Positions 35,261-47,214 of a DNA stretch of 64,000 nt are shown here, piece by piece. The translations under genes and the position numbers were made by a program. Origin of the DNA: Leptobrachium leishanense (Eukaryota; Chordata; Amphibia; Anura; Megophryidae). The notes beneath the pieces were generated by a model, which saw only the letters and a list, made by a program, of their open reading frames with translations, ran no database searches and had not been told where the DNA came from. Where the stretch lies: the NCBI GenBank assembly GCA_009667805.1, contig CM019066.1:62001-126000 (forward strand), read 5' to 3'. Numbering within the stretch: the stretch's first letter is position 1; every line of letters begins with the position of its first letter.

Positions 35261-36106
35261 GTATATATTTTTTAAAGTACAGTTTGAAGAAAACTTGTGG
35301 GTTAATAGTAGTTTCATCCTCCTTGTTTTTTGATACAAGTCCTTTTCTGTATTTTTAATAAATAAATTAATTTAAAAATTCCGTTCGGTTTGACCGTGGG
35401 GGCAGGCGAGGATGAGTGGATGCAACCTTTATTTTCACTTTCCCTTTGGTTGTAATCCAACAATTTTCAGTTTCGGCTCTTTGCTTGGTCCGACAATGGA
35501 GGTGGACGATGGTGTTCTGCCGTGCACTGTCGTTGCTTCTGGTTTTGGCGGAGGCCAGACAGAGTTGGGAACACAAAGAGGGTATTAGTATACAGCTGAC
35601 ATATCCGGCGTCATGCACGCTGGAAACCCATGTGATTTTAATCAAAGAGGATACAATTAAGTTTTGCCACTATAAAAGTGTGGGTTGTTTTTAATGTATG
35701 TTATTTTCTACTGATGAAGCCCACTATTCTATAGGGCAAAACGCGTCTGGACAATTGTTATTTTTTATCAGAAATAAATTTTATCTCTATTTTATTTCAA
35801 TGGAATCACTGTGAGCTTTTTTGACAAGGTTTGGCTGACGAATAAAACCTTAGAGTCTGAATACTTAGAGCCTGGTCTAAGGCTCCAACTGTGTGAGTGC
35901 AATCTGTATATGTGATTAATCACGTTTCCAAAAAACAGTCTGCACCATCCTTTTTGTTTATTTACTGTCTTTAAGAATGGAGTCGATTTGAACATTTGGC
36001 AGAGTAGTGAAAATACCCGATGCCTGAAAAGCAGAGGATATTCGGACGACTTTAAGTGCTGCACTCCTTATAAAACTTTGGAGAGAAAAATTCCTTAATA
36101 ATATAT
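35261..36106 (+). repeat. PLE 2 3' terminal region
   Basis: Non-coding sequence after the PLE 2 stop: 'aataaataaatta' at 35358, then a second terminal block with the hammerhead-like core at 35711-35743 and 'agaaataaattttatc'. 'gtgtgagtgcaatctg' near 35893 recalls other PLE ends. The junction with LTR-A is near 36107. Confidence 0.6.
35711..35743 (+). ncRNA. Hammerhead-like core, PLE 2 end
   Basis: CTGATGAA, four-pair stem GCCC/GGGC with an 11-nt loop, then AAAACGCGTC. GAAA has become AAAA, which would be expected to abolish catalysis. Confidence 0.5.
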
Positions 36107-36503
36107 GTGAGATATATGAGAACTGTGCAAAAACAATCTGTGGGGTATGGGAGCGCTACACTAATACTGTTTCCATTCAACAATACAGGACCCCTGGCTG
36201 AAATCTCTCCAGACGCGGTACAGTCTGCCCCAATGCCATCGGCCTATGTGGGCACCATGTATTCCGGTACCTCTGACTCCTATCCGTGCCCATCAGTTGC
36301 TAGGAGTCTACGTGGTCATGGCACTCCCAAGTATCCAGATTCCTCAACTGAAGAACCGGATCCCTATACCGTACAGGGCACCATCGTTATACCCACCTGG
36401 GACCGGATATCAGGAACATGGACTTTCTCCCCTTGCCCGCAGGTGCCCAGCTACCTAATCGAGTCTGAGTCATCCTGAGGCCTCCCCTTGCGACGGGGGT
36501 ACT
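36107..36503 (+). pseudogene. LTR-A: 3' end of Gag-like frame and polypurine tract
   Basis: Frame 36107-36478 (start is arbitrary, 5' end lost). Pro/Ser/Glu-rich, with YTVQGTIVIP resembling YCIQGTFSIP of the 23.3-kb frame. It is followed by ttgcgacgggggtac, a polypurine-like tract directly before the LTR at 36504. No nucleic-acid enzyme domain. Confidence 0.5.
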
Positions 36504-37131
36504 GTCAGGAACCATGCCTGGTTGTCAGAAACCATGCCTGCTGATGCATCAGATCCATGAAAGGTGCTGCCCCCTGGTCAGCATTACTACCTGCACTGAT
36601 AGGGGATAATAAGTCAAAGCACCAAAACACACACACAACCACACCCCCTATTTGTCCATAAAGGACCTCTCCCTCCTATGTGCAGTACCTCAGTATTGGT
36701 TTATCCCCTGATCTGTTCAGACGTTAATTCTGTATATTCATTGATTCACCGTGTACCAGACCCCTCTGCTTTGCCCACCAACCACCGCTTTGTGCCAATC
36801 CTCTGACCTCAGACCTCCTATTGACTACTCTGTCTAATCCATTTGTACTGCGCTCTGGCATCACCCAGTATCCATTCCATCAAGGTACTGAGGTGTGGGT
36901 TCCCCTGCATACTGGGCTCAGACCCCCCTGAACTTTGGATCCCACCATGGCCCGTGCCAGGTGCGATCCTGACAGAATACTGAGGTCAACAACTGAGCCC
37001 GAGGGTTACTGCCAGTCCTGGAGGAGATGTCTTATCAACTGTGCGCAGTGCTGCAAGATCTATGGCAAGTAATAGACTCCTTGAAGGACCCCTCCACCAA
37101 GGTGTGTGTTCCCACCCAAGAGGCAAGATCA
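36504..37131 (+). repeat. LTR-A terminal repeat (right copy) plus gag leader
   Basis: TGTCAGG to TCCTGACA (36504-36972), then the same leader and ATG (atgtcttatcaactgtgc, 37026) as at 21738. It ends ...ggcaagatca at 37131, immediately before the CATTG duplication. Relative to 22820-22970, about 120 bp is missing between short repeats. Confidence 0.65.
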
Positions 37132-37250
37132 CATTGTGATTCAAACCAAAAATAATTGCAAGTTAATATTATCTCCAGTAGTTCCAAGACAAATTCAATA
37201 GGTGGTCCCTGGTAAACTCTAGATTGGACCAATAGTCGACGCATACAGGG
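37132..37250 (-). pseudogene. PLE RT fragment, minus strand, part 2
   Basis: The minus strand encodes LLVQSRVYQGPPIEFVLELL, the segment just upstream of the RT piece at 20778-21210. With that piece it makes ~550 bp of RT palm. The plus-strand copy at 38850-38945 has almost the same sequence. Truncated at 37250. Confidence 0.85.
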
Positions 37251-37990
37251 TTATTCAGAGAGCGTGAAAAGCAGGAGAATGACTGGAGAATGGCTGGAGA
37301 ATGAAAAATTCTAGGTCAAAATAGCCAAACCAGAAAAATTCTCCCTTTCACCTCACTTTCCAAATCGGCTATTTTGTGGAAATTCGTGTCCAGCTGACGC
37401 GTCCTTTCTCCTCAATTGATGGATCTCAGTGTAAATGAAATGAGAAGAAAAAAGAAAGGACAATCGTGCCCAGTGTATTCCATCTGTTTTCCAGTGACTT
37501 ATGAACATTCTGTATGAATTGCATGCACTTTGCACATACACTTTTGTGGTTTAGGAACTATTCAGCATCGAGTACCTCCTTTTGAGAAGGGCACTGACTG
37601 GATTATTGTGCATGATTTTGACACTTTGTGTATATGCACTTTATAATAGGACTTTTTCTATTAGCACATGCACTTTATGTATGTATTAGCACATGTTGTT
37701 TACAACATTGCACTTTAATATAGGCAGCTAGAAATACGTCTATACATGTTGTTGGTACGGTTTTCTGGTGTTTCCTGTGTTTTTGAACAGGTTGATTACT
37801 TATTAATATTTGCTGACCCACTGAGAAATACACTTTGAATGTGATATCCATACTGCTTAATTGTAAATTGCGCCATTAGGTTTTCATTTGAACGCAGATC
37901 AAGTTAATAACAATAAGTATATAATAGGTGTGTCTGGTTATATGACCAGGATTATTACCTAGGCATAAAAGTCACTGATCCAACCAATCA
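37251..37990. other. Probable 5' non-coding region of PLE 3
   Basis: No coding motif. AT-rich sequence with a repeated 'gcacatgcactttatgta' phrase near 37663-37700. It lies between the inverted PLE fragment and the PLE 3 coding start, so it is probably PLE 5' UTR/pLTR. No hammerhead-like core is found here. Confidence 0.4.
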
Positions 37991-39355
37991 ACTGTGCCAC
38001 TAGGACCAACCCTCCTTAATTCCACTATAAATTTCCTTATTTCAACTTCCCATCCACGCCCCTTTGATGTTGAAGTTGATATGTATCGATTTGGCCGGAA
38101 TTTACGTATAAAAGAATATTTTGGTGACTCGTCCATACCAATTACATTCAACAAATTTAAGGTCAAAAGTACATTTGACCCTCCCAATAACGATGCTTCC
38201 ATTAAAACCTTTTTAAGGAAAACACAGGATGAAATTTCATCATATTTGAAACAAAAGAGAAATATCCATTCGAATTTGAATAATAAGCAGGACCGATGGG
38301 CAATTACATCCTTGGTCAAGGACAGTAACATCATTGTAAGACCTGCGGATAAGGGTGGTGCAGTGGTGATCATGAACTATAAGGATTACAGAACAGAAAT
38401 CATGGATCAACTACAGGACATACATACATACAGGAAGTTGAATTTGGACCCCACGTTTATCATCAGAAATAAGATTGAAGTGGTCCTAATGAGGGATTAT
38501 AAATGGGATGTATAACACAAGACCTGTATGATTGTTTATTACCTAAGAATCCTAGAACACCTGTTCTGTATTCCCTACTGAAATTACATAAAATGCATTG
38601 CACCCCCCAGGACACCCTATTGTGTCCGCCTGCGGAGGACTGTTGGAACCACTTTCTAAATGGCTGGATTTCCTCTTTAAGGAAACAGTAATGAATCTGG
38701 ATACTTGTTTGAAAGATACACCACAGTTGATCGCTGAATTAAAGAATGTGATCCTCCCTGAAGGTCCAGTGGTCTTTATGGTAGTGCAATGTTAAAAGCC
38801 TATATACAGTGATTCCAACATATATGGGAATTGAAACTATGCATCGACTATGGGTCCAATCTAGAGTTTACCAGGGACCACCTATTGAATTTGTCTTGGA
38901 ACTACTGGAAATAATATTAACTTGCAATTATTTTCAGTTTCAATCACAATGGTTCCAAAAAGTAACGGGGACTTCCATGGGGGCGGCGGTAGCCCCAATG
39001 TATGCAAACTCTTTTATCTCTAAATATGAAACCAATATTGTGTACTATAAGAGATTTATCGATGATGTGCTTATAATTCTATCATACACGGAGCAAGGAG
39101 CACGACTACTTGTGGAACAATTCAATGGACTGGATTCACCAATTAAGATTACAGCTGAGATTGATTTGGAATCCATCGAAATGGCAATTTAATAGAATAT
39201 ACATTATTCCAGAAACTGACTGATTGCAATACGTTGCTGCATATGGATAGTTCCCATTCAATGCACTTAAAACAGTCTTTACCCTACACGCAGTTCTTAA
39301 GAGTCTTGAGGAATAACTCGAATGACGATAGAGCACAAATTCAAATTGATGAAAT

Positions 39356-40225
39356 TGTTACGTCTCAACCCGGTGGTGGGAGCAGGGATTTTCTAGTCTG
39401 TCTAGTTTCCTTGTTCAGGCTGTACAGACCATTCGCATTGGGCTGATGGTCTGCAGTCACATGATCTGCTTAGCCCTATATATAGGGCCAACCAGGCATT
39501 TGATCCTTGGATCAGGATAGACTAAGTCTGAGATCCTCTGAGTCTCTGTTCCTCGTGTTAATTCTAGTTCAAGTTCTGATATCTTTGTATGACTCCTTGG
39601 CTCTGGTCATTCTCTAGTCTGCTCCCTAAGTAATATCTGCGTTTCTGATATCTCGTGTATAACCTGGCTTGGCTTCTGGAACTTCTTCTGTATGTATCTT
39701 GTCTGTTTAGATTTGTCTGTACGTGTCTAGTTCAGTTGTCTTCACTCTACAGGCATTTGGCCACGAAGCCATATAGTGTGAGTGATTCTCAGGGCTTTGT
39801 CTGAACACCCTGGCTGGGAGTGTGAGTATTTGCAGTGTGCTGCATTCACGTATCAAGTTCTGTCTTGCATTGTACTGCATTCGTGTTTCCAAGTTCAGGT
39901 GTTTTCACTTTACAGGCATTTGGCCACGAAGCTATATGGTGTGAGTGATTCCCAGGGCTTTGTCTGAACTCCCTGGCTGGGAGTTTGAGGATTTGCCGTG
40001 TGCTGCATTCATTGTGCATTCACGTATCAAGTTCTGTCTTGCACTATATTATTCAATTTTTTTAAAGTATTGGGTCCTGCCCTGCAGTGTGTAGAATTCA
40101 TCGTGTTTCCTAAGTGTTGCAAGGGATTGCTGAAGTCTGCAAACAAAACTATGTACCTGCCCTAAAGGCTTCACTCTACACAGCCTGGGGGCTGCCCATC
40201 ACCCTATAGGGGGCCTCCCGTTACA
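39356..40225 (+). repeat. LTR-D left LTR
   Basis: 870 bp with an internal near-tandem duplication of ~160 bp starting ctacaggcatttggccacga (39749 and 39910). The right LTR has the same duplication, so it is a family trait. It contains 'ccctatatatagggcca' near 39473, a TATA-like block. Confidence 0.9.
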
Positions 40226-40374
40226 TTATCCTGATCCCAATTCTAGAAGCTGGCAGGTATGTGTCATATGTATGAAGCTGTATTGAACTTGGTGCTTGCT
40301 ATGTTGAAAGAGCTGCAGAGGTTAATGGAGGCTCTGAGCCTATCACCTGCTGCAGGTAACGATGCAGCACCACC

Positions 40375-41752
40375 CTGTAATACTTGCAAACACGGCCACT
40401 ATTCTATTCTCATCCTGCTTGACCTCTCGTCTGCTTTTGACACTGTTGACCACCCCCTCCTTCTACAGACCCTCAACTCTCTGGGTCTCGGTGACACTGC
40501 ACTTGCTTGAGTTGACTCCTATTTATCCAACAGGTCCTTCTGTGTGTCCTATACTGGTAACTCCTCCTCCTCATTGCCTCTATCTGTTGGTGTACCTCAA
40601 GGCTCTGTCCTTGGTCCTCTGCTCTTTTCCATCTACACCTCCTCCCTGGGCAAAATCATCAACAGCTTTGGCTTTAATTACCACCTCTACGCTGATGACA
40701 CTCAGATCTACCTCTCTACCCCTGATCTCTCTCCCCCTGTCCTTTCAAAAGTCAGTGACTGTTTATCTGGCATCTCCTCCTGGATGGCCTCCCACCACCT
40801 AAAGATCAACATGTCAAAGACTGAGCTCCTACTTATTCCTCCCTCTAATGCCTCCCACCTCCTGACTTCTCTATCACGGTGGAGGGTATCACCATCTCCC
40901 CATCAAACCAAGTTCGCTGTCTTGGAGTTACACTGGACTCTGCTCTTTCCTTCATCCCCCACATCAAGTCTCTTTCCTCCTCCTGCCGATACCAACTGCG
41001 TAATATTTCCAGAATTCGGCCATTTCTCACCGCTGTCACCACAAAACAACTCATACACGCCCTGGTAATCTCCCGACTCGACTATTGCAATAATCTCTTA
41101 TCTGGCCTCCCTCTGTCCCGCCTCTCTCCCTACAATCCATCCTGAACGCCTCCACCAGGCTAATTCACCTCACCCGCCGCTCTGTCTCTGCCGCTCCCCT
41201 CTGCGAGTCCCTTCACTGGCTCCCCATCCACTGCAGAATTAAGTTCAAAATCCTTATCCTTACCTACAAAACCCTCACTAACTCAGCTCCCCACTACCTG
41301 TCCTCACTAATCACCAAATACACCCCAGCCTGCTCCCTAAGGTCAAACAGTGACCTGCGCCTAGCTTCTCCCTGCATCACCTCTTCCCATGATAGACTGC
41401 AGGATTTCTCACGCGCAGCCCCCACTCTCTGGAACGCTCTCCCTCGTACTGTAAAACTTTCCCCTAACTTCTCTTCCTTCAAACGCTCCCTTAAAACATT
41501 CCTATTTAGGGAAGCCTACCACCCAACTCACTGACACAACCATCAATCACTCTCACCTTACAGTCCTCTCCTCCTGTTTCCAACCCCAACCCTCCTAGAT
41601 TGTGAGTTCCTATGGGAATAGGGCCCTCATCTCCTCCTGTACTGTTTGTCAAATGTTGTTCAATGTATTGTAACCCTGTCTGTACTGTGCTTATTGTACA
41701 GCGCTGCGGAATATGCTGGCGCTTTATAAATAAAGAATAATAATAATAATAA
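40375..41752 (+). mobile_element. L2/CR1-type LINE, 5'-truncated
   Basis: The RT C-terminal half is encoded across shifted frames: [13 protein letters not shown], then [15 protein letters not shown] and [10 protein letters not shown] (intact active site), then KTELL and [12 protein letters not shown] in other frames. A TGA replaces Trp near 40508. The 3' end reads agcgctgcggaatatgctgg then ctttataaataaagaa and (TAA)n at ~41735-41752, the typical L2 tail. Inserted in LTR-D gag. Confidence 0.85.
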
Positions 41753-42039
41753 CCCATGTCTGAGAAGGAGAGACGCAGGTTATATGGACTCTGCTTCTAT
41801 TGTGCCGATCCAAGCCACACTATTGAAAATTGTATATTAAAACCTGTCAAGTGATCTCAGGGGAATCCTGTATCCATGTATCACTATGGAGGTACTGGGG
41901 TGTCCTCCATAGGCATCCAGACTGGCAGAATAGCCACCTCAAGTCTTTCAAGTCATGTGATCACTGTGCCCTCGTCCCACAGTGTGGCTGCAAGGTCTGT
42001 GGTTGGCAATGCTATGTCAGTCAAGTCTGTGTCTATGGG

Positions 42040-42150
42040 CACGCAGCTAGCCATGTCTGTTTCCACTGGCACGCAGTCAGCCATGTCTGTTTCCACTGGC
42101 ACGCTGCCAGCCATGTCTGTTTCCACTGGCATGCTACCAGCCATGTCTGT
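42040..42150. repeat. 30-bp coding-type tandem repeat in LTR-D
   Basis: About four units of ccatgtctgtttccactggc + acgcagccag. The length is a multiple of three and the frame is kept, giving a 10-residue repeat. Confidence 0.85.
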
Positions 42151-43699
42151 CTGAAGTTGGCTGTGTGCCATCCACGATATCCGTTCCTGTCTTGAAGACA
42201 GTTTTGTTTCAGTCTGCTGATATGTCTGAGTCTCCTGTATCTGACTGTCTTGTGCACCCAGAGACGGGCTATAAGCCAGAGCACCCTACGACTGGCTATA
42301 AGCCGGGGTGTTCATAGTCTAGCAAGGTGCCAGGGACCCTTGAATGTGGTATAAGCCAAGGGATCCCCATCGGTCAGTTTTTTTGAACCCAGCAGTCAGA
42401 CCTTGTGACGGAATGGAGTATCCGCCTGCGGTCCTGCTCTATCTGACCCCCTTCTTTGGTGTTGCCAAGCCCGACTACCGAGTGGCACGGCACCCGGCGT
42501 CTCGAGCGGCTTGGGTAGAAGACCACGTGGCGGTGGAGATCTGGAGAGTAGATGGGGCACCCACGGTGGAAATCCGCCCGACTACCGAGTGGCACGGCAC
42601 TCAGCGTCTCGGGCAGCGGATCTACTGACCATTATAAGGCTGGAGACGGTCTGCGTGGCGAACCGCGGTTCGGTAGAGTCTCCTTGAAGATGCAGGCACG
42701 GCGCTCAGCCGAGGTCCTGATTCGGGGTGGTTGCGGTATCCCGAGGTACCAATTCAAGGTGGCGCAACGGCGCGGCGAATCGAGGTTCTGCTGCGGAGTT
42801 AAAATGACCCGTTCCTGGGTAGTGGTGAGATATAGCCGACGTGAAATGACACCACCAGGCAGAGCTGTATGTTTCAAACACTCAGATGATCTGAATCCTT
42901 TAATGAACAACGCCACTATTTATGCTCCAGTACAACAGTCATAATTTGCATACCCATACTAATTAGGAGCCTATCCATACAATGAGGTATGGCAGTTATT
43001 TACAATCAACATTCTTCACATTCTCTTAGCCTTCAGTCCACATAACATTTGTACATCTATTGTTCCAGCACATCAGATTAAACACACACTCTATCAGAGA
43101 TCCCTTAAATTAAACATGTACTTAGATAATGGGGAAAATTACTGACGCATAATTTACACAACAGCAAAGCTTGTTTACTGTTTTATACAAAGACACATTT
43201 ACCTACAGGAATATAGTATTTTAAAACCAAAGCTATGTCATTTTTCACTAAACTAAATTAAACTAAAACCAAACGATGTAAAACATATTTAAAACCACAC
43301 AATATAAATGAACATAAGGTCTTCCCAAAGCAACGGTCTATGTCTTTTGGGGTTTTCGCCATGGAAATAAAAGTCTTGGGGTTTGACGTGGGGAGCGCTA
43401 CGTCAGTTCCATGACATATCTCCCCTCCCCAAAGGAGTCCGACGGCCACAGTTGGACCCCAACGGGTCGACGCGGGGTCGTTGGACCAATAGTCCATACC
43501 TGGGTCCATAGTCTGTTGGGAGGAGGCGAGCCACCAGGCTTCTCCATTTGTCCTTGCGGCAGTGCCTGGCGTGTTGGGGGTACAAATCTTTGGGGGTACC
43601 CCCTCCGGAATAAGGGTCCTGTGGTCGGGGAGGGGTACCTCCTGTACCACCTCCAGAGGTATCGCGCACCCGGGAAAAATGGGTGCTAAATGCACGCCC

Positions 43700-46150
43700 C
43701 GAGTGCCCTGGTCAGCCGTTGGAAAAAACAGTGGCTGCATGGGGCCTCCGGGCCAAAGGGGTGTGGAGATGGGCAGAGTTGAAACAGGCTCTGCCCCATT
43801 GCCAGCGCGTCGGCTGGGAGGTTCAAGGCTGAGGAAGGGTCCCCGGGCAGGAGAATGGCGTCCTCCATCTCCGGTGGGGTCAGTGGCTGCGGGATAAGCA
43901 GCCCGGGTGTATCCTCTTTCTGCTCCTCGGGACAGACGAGAGAGGGTGGGCAGAGGCCAGCGGCACTCTGCCCCGTTGCCAGCTCTTCTGCTGGGTAAGC
44001 GGGTGTGGGAACAAAGTCCAGGGGGTCGGATGGGGTCAACGGCTGCGGGATAAGCAGCCCGGGTAAATCCTCCTTCTGCTCCTCAGGGTAGACGATGAGG
44101 GTGGGCAGGGGCCAGCTGCACTCTGCCCCGTTGCCAGCTCTTCTGCTGGGGAGGTGGGTACAGGAACAAAGTCCAGGGGGTTGGATGGGGTAAGCGGCTG
44201 CGGGATAAGCAGCTCGAGGGTATCCCCCTTCTGCTCCTCAGGGCAGATGGTGGAGGATGGGCAGAGGCCAGCGGCACTCTGTCCGGTTGCCAGCTCTTCT
44301 GCTGGGGAAGCGGGTGCAGGAATGACGTCCAGGCGGTTGGATGGGGTCAACGGCTGCGGGATAAGCAGCTCGGGTAAATCCTCCTTCGGCTCCTCAGGGC
44401 AGACGATGGAGGGTGGGCAGAGGCCAGCGGCACTCTGCCCCGTTGCCAGCTCTTCTGCTGGGGAGGTGGGTATAGGAACAAAGTCCAGGGGGTCGGATGG
44501 GGTCAACGGCTGTGGGATAAGCAGCTCAGGTAAATCCTCCTTCTGCTCCTCGGGGGAGATGAGGGAGGGTGGGCAGAGGCCAGCGGCACTCTGCCCCGTT
44601 GCCAGCTCTTCTGCTGGGGAGGTGGTACAGGAACAAAGTCCAGGGGGTCGGATGGGGTCAACGGCTGCGGGATAAGCAGCTCAGGTAAATCCTCCTTCTG
44701 CTCCTCGGGGCAGACGAGGGAGGGTGGGCAGAGGCCAGCGGCACTCTGCCCCGTTGCCAGCTCTTCTGCTGGGGAGGTGGGTACAGGAACAAAGTCCAGG
44801 GGTTGGATGGGGTAAGCGGCTGCGGGATAAGCAGCTCGGGGAAATCCTCCTTCTGCTCCTCGGGGCAGACGAGGGAGGGTGGGCAGAGGCCAGCGGCACT
44901 CTGCCCCGTTGCCAGCTCTTCTGCTGGGTAAATGGACACTGCCACAGTGTCTTCTTGCGGGGGCGGGAGGATAACTTCCTCACTGGGCCACTCGGACCCT
45001 TTACGCGGCCCATTCTGGTCGCTTGGCACCTGCCGTGCTTCTTCTGAGCTGGCCGGCTCATCTACTGTGGTCCCGACGGGGACCCATGGGAGCATCTCGG
45101 GCTCCAATACTTCAGTGTCACTTGGCTGTCTGCTTCTTCCACTAGACAGTCCCAGGTAATGGGGCTCAGGCCTAGCTGTGGAGCGTCGTCGAACAGCCTT
45201 TTGTAGGCCTTTTCGAGCTCCCATTCCTGCTCAACCAGAAACTCCAGTTCCTCTGCCTCACGGTCATCGTCAAGGTCTTCCAGTTCCTCATACCGGAGGT
45301 CCAGGAGTTGTTCCCGCCGCCTCTGTGTCGTCCCCAAAACCGGGGTCTTTGCCCATCCTTGTATACAGCAGCCCTGTGCCGCCGTAGTCGAAGCCTTTTG
45401 TTGGGCCGCTGTCTGCTGTGCTGGGCATTAGTTGGGACGTAAACCACTGGAGGGCTCTGTAGCTGGTGTCCAGTATAATTTCGCTCTGGACCAGTTCACC
45501 TAGCTCCGTCAGCCATTCCTCTCGGGGCTGTGCTCCCAAAAAGGGCACCCGTAAGTACCACTGGTGCTCGAACCTCTCCGTATAAGTGGGAAGGGCTTCT
45601 TCAGGGCAGTCCTCCTCCTGTTGAATGGCTTCGTTCCACATCTCCTGGCGGACAAAATCTTTCCACCAGTGCTCGTCCTGCCAGGTACCAGGTGCATCCG
45701 CCTGGGCCTGGGCCATCGCCCTCCTTACTCTTCGCTGGAACCGGTCTCTTATGGACGGGGGTCCTGTGTCCTCAATTACAACTCCAGGCGTGCTGTAAAT
45801 CACAAAAGAGGTATCGCTGGGGGTGTGGCGTCCTCGGATGCAGCTCCAGGCGAGCTGTAAGCCTCCATCCAAGGGTCGCTGGGATGTGCGGTGTCCTCAA
45901 TTACAACTCCAGGCGCGCTGTAAATCACAAAAGAGGTATCGCTGAGGGGTGTAGATTCCTTGGATGAAGCTCCAGGCGTGCTGTAAACCTCGAACCAGGG
46001 TTCTACGGGGTTGGGGACGCTTATCAGTTGCTGGTCCATCCTGTGAAGCTCCTTCACCAGGGTTTTCTTATTTTTGTTGCCGGGATTTCCTCCCCGAGTC
46101 TCCAACATGCCACGTAGGGTGTCCCTGGTGTAGTGACTGTACACCACCAT
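43700..46150 (-). pseudogene. LTR-C internal protein region, repeat-rich, function unknown
   Basis: Minus-strand frames in order: 45800-46150 (basic start with an HYTRDTLRGMLETRG segment), 45288-45872 (194 codons; Trp-rich QDEHWWKDFVRQEMW and a PREEWLTELGEL segment), 45062-45337 (highly acidic, EELEDLDDDREAEELEF), then 44036-45224, which encodes about six copies of a ~58-residue repeat with LLIPQPLTPS and SPAEELATGQSAAGLCPP. The frames are offset by indels. The middle part looks like a structural Gag-like protein by composition only; no zinc knuckle or enzyme motif. I do not recognise the family. Confidence 0.5.
43880..44935. repeat. ~174-bp tandem repeat inside LTR-C
   Basis: About six units, each with ggcagaggccagcggcactc and tgccccgttgccagctcttc. 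Most units are near 174 bp, with indels that shift the frame between copies. Confidence 0.85.
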
Positions 46151-47214
46151 GGCGAGGGTCTTCTTGGGGGGTGCAGAGAGCTATCCCACCGCTGCCACCA
46201 ATGTGACGGAATGGAGTATCCGCCTGCGGTCCTGCTCTATCTGACCCCCTTCTTTGGTGTGCCAAGCCCGACTACCGAGTGGCACGGCACCCGGCGTCTC
46301 GAGCGGCTTGGGTAGAAGACCACGTGGCGGTGGAGATCTGGAGAGTAGATGGGGCACCCACGGTGGAAATCCGCCCGACTACCGAGTGGCACGGCACTCG
46401 GCGTCTCGGGCAGCGGATCTACTGACCATTATAAGGCTGGAGACGGTCTGCGTGGCGAACCGCGGTTCGGTAGAGTCTCCTTGAAGATGCAGGCACGGCG
46501 CTCAGCCGAGGTCCCGATTCGGGGTGGTTGCGGTATCCCGAGGTACCAATTCAAGGTGGCGCAACGGCGCGGCGAATCGAGGTTCTGCTGCGGAGTTAAA
46601 ATGACCCGTTCCTGGGTAGTGGTGAGATATAGCCGACGTGAAATGACACCACCAGGCAGAGCTGTATGTTTCAAACACTCAGATGATCTGAATCCTTTAA
46701 TGAACAACGCCACTATTTATGCTCCAGTACAACAGTCATAATTTGTATACCCATACTAATTAGGAGCCTATCCATACAATGAGGTATGGCAGTTATTTAC
46801 AATCAACATTCTTCACATTCTCTTAGCCTTCAGTCCACATAACATTTGTACATCTATTGTTCCAGCACATCAGATTAAACACACACTCTATCAGAGATCC
46901 CTTAAATTAAACATGTACTTAGATAATGGGGAAAATCCCTGACGCATAATTTACACAACAGCAAAGCTTGTTTACTGTTTTATACAAAGACACATTTACC
47001 TACAGGAATATAGTATTTTAAAACCAAAGCTATGTCATTTTTCACTAAACTAAATTAAACTAAAACCAAACGATGTAAAACATATTTAAAACCACACAAT
47101 ATAAATGAACATAAGGTCTTCCCCAAAGCAACGGTCTATGTCTTTTGGGGTTTTCGCCATGGAAATAAAAGTCTTGGGGTTTGACGTGGGGAGCGCTACG
47201 TCAGTTCCATGACA

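Larger units (their letters stand above)
21211..37131 (+). mobile_element. LTR-A: gag-only LTR retrotransposon, host to further insertions
   Basis: Starts TGTCAGG directly after PLE sequence ending CATTG; PLE resumes at 37132 with CATTG, a 5-bp duplication. Pieces attributed to LTR-A: 21211-21807, 22820 to about 23860, and about 36107-37131. The first and last pieces share ~600 bp: the LTR (21211-21688; 36504-36972, ending TCCTGACA) plus the following leader and gag start (ATG at 21738-21740 and 37026-37028). There are two readings. Either the LTR is the shorter block and the right end is a partial second unit, or the LTR extends to ...aagatca at 37131. The CATTG flanks favour an original single insertion. 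No protease, RT or integrase is seen. Confidence 0.6.
40258..42200 (+). pseudogene. LTR-D Gag, N-terminal part and zinc knuckle
   Basis: Begins with a short frame containing [16 protein letters not shown] (ATG near 40273), is interrupted by the L2-like LINE, and resumes at ATG 41756-41758 with CFYCADPSHTIENC, a complete C-x2-C-x4-H-x4-C zinc knuckle for RNA binding. A stop follows at about 41851. The next region (41876-42154) encodes Ser/Thr/Val-rich 10-residue repeats (AMSVSTGT...). It is Gag-like by the knuckle only. Disrupted. Confidence 0.65.
42404..47214 (-). mobile_element. LTR-C: complete pol-less LTR retrotransposon
   Basis: Flanked by exact GACCT duplications (42399-42403 and 47215-47219). 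Two LTRs of equal length, 1013 bp each (42404-43416 and 46202-47214), almost identical by eye. Coding orientation is minus: the polypurine tract ggggaggggagata abuts 43417, and just inside the right LTR (46201 leftwards) the minus strand reads TGGTGGCAGCGGTGGGAT, the complement of a vertebrate tRNA-Leu 3' end, a proper primer-binding site. The 2.8-kb interior has only Gag-like and repeat frames. It is inserted in LTR-D and needs enzymes from elsewhere. Confidence 0.9.

Noticed and set aside
43258..43740. 160-codon minus-strand frame crossing the LTR-C boundary
   Set aside because: It spans the end of the internal region and the LTR; likely a chance read-through with no known motif.
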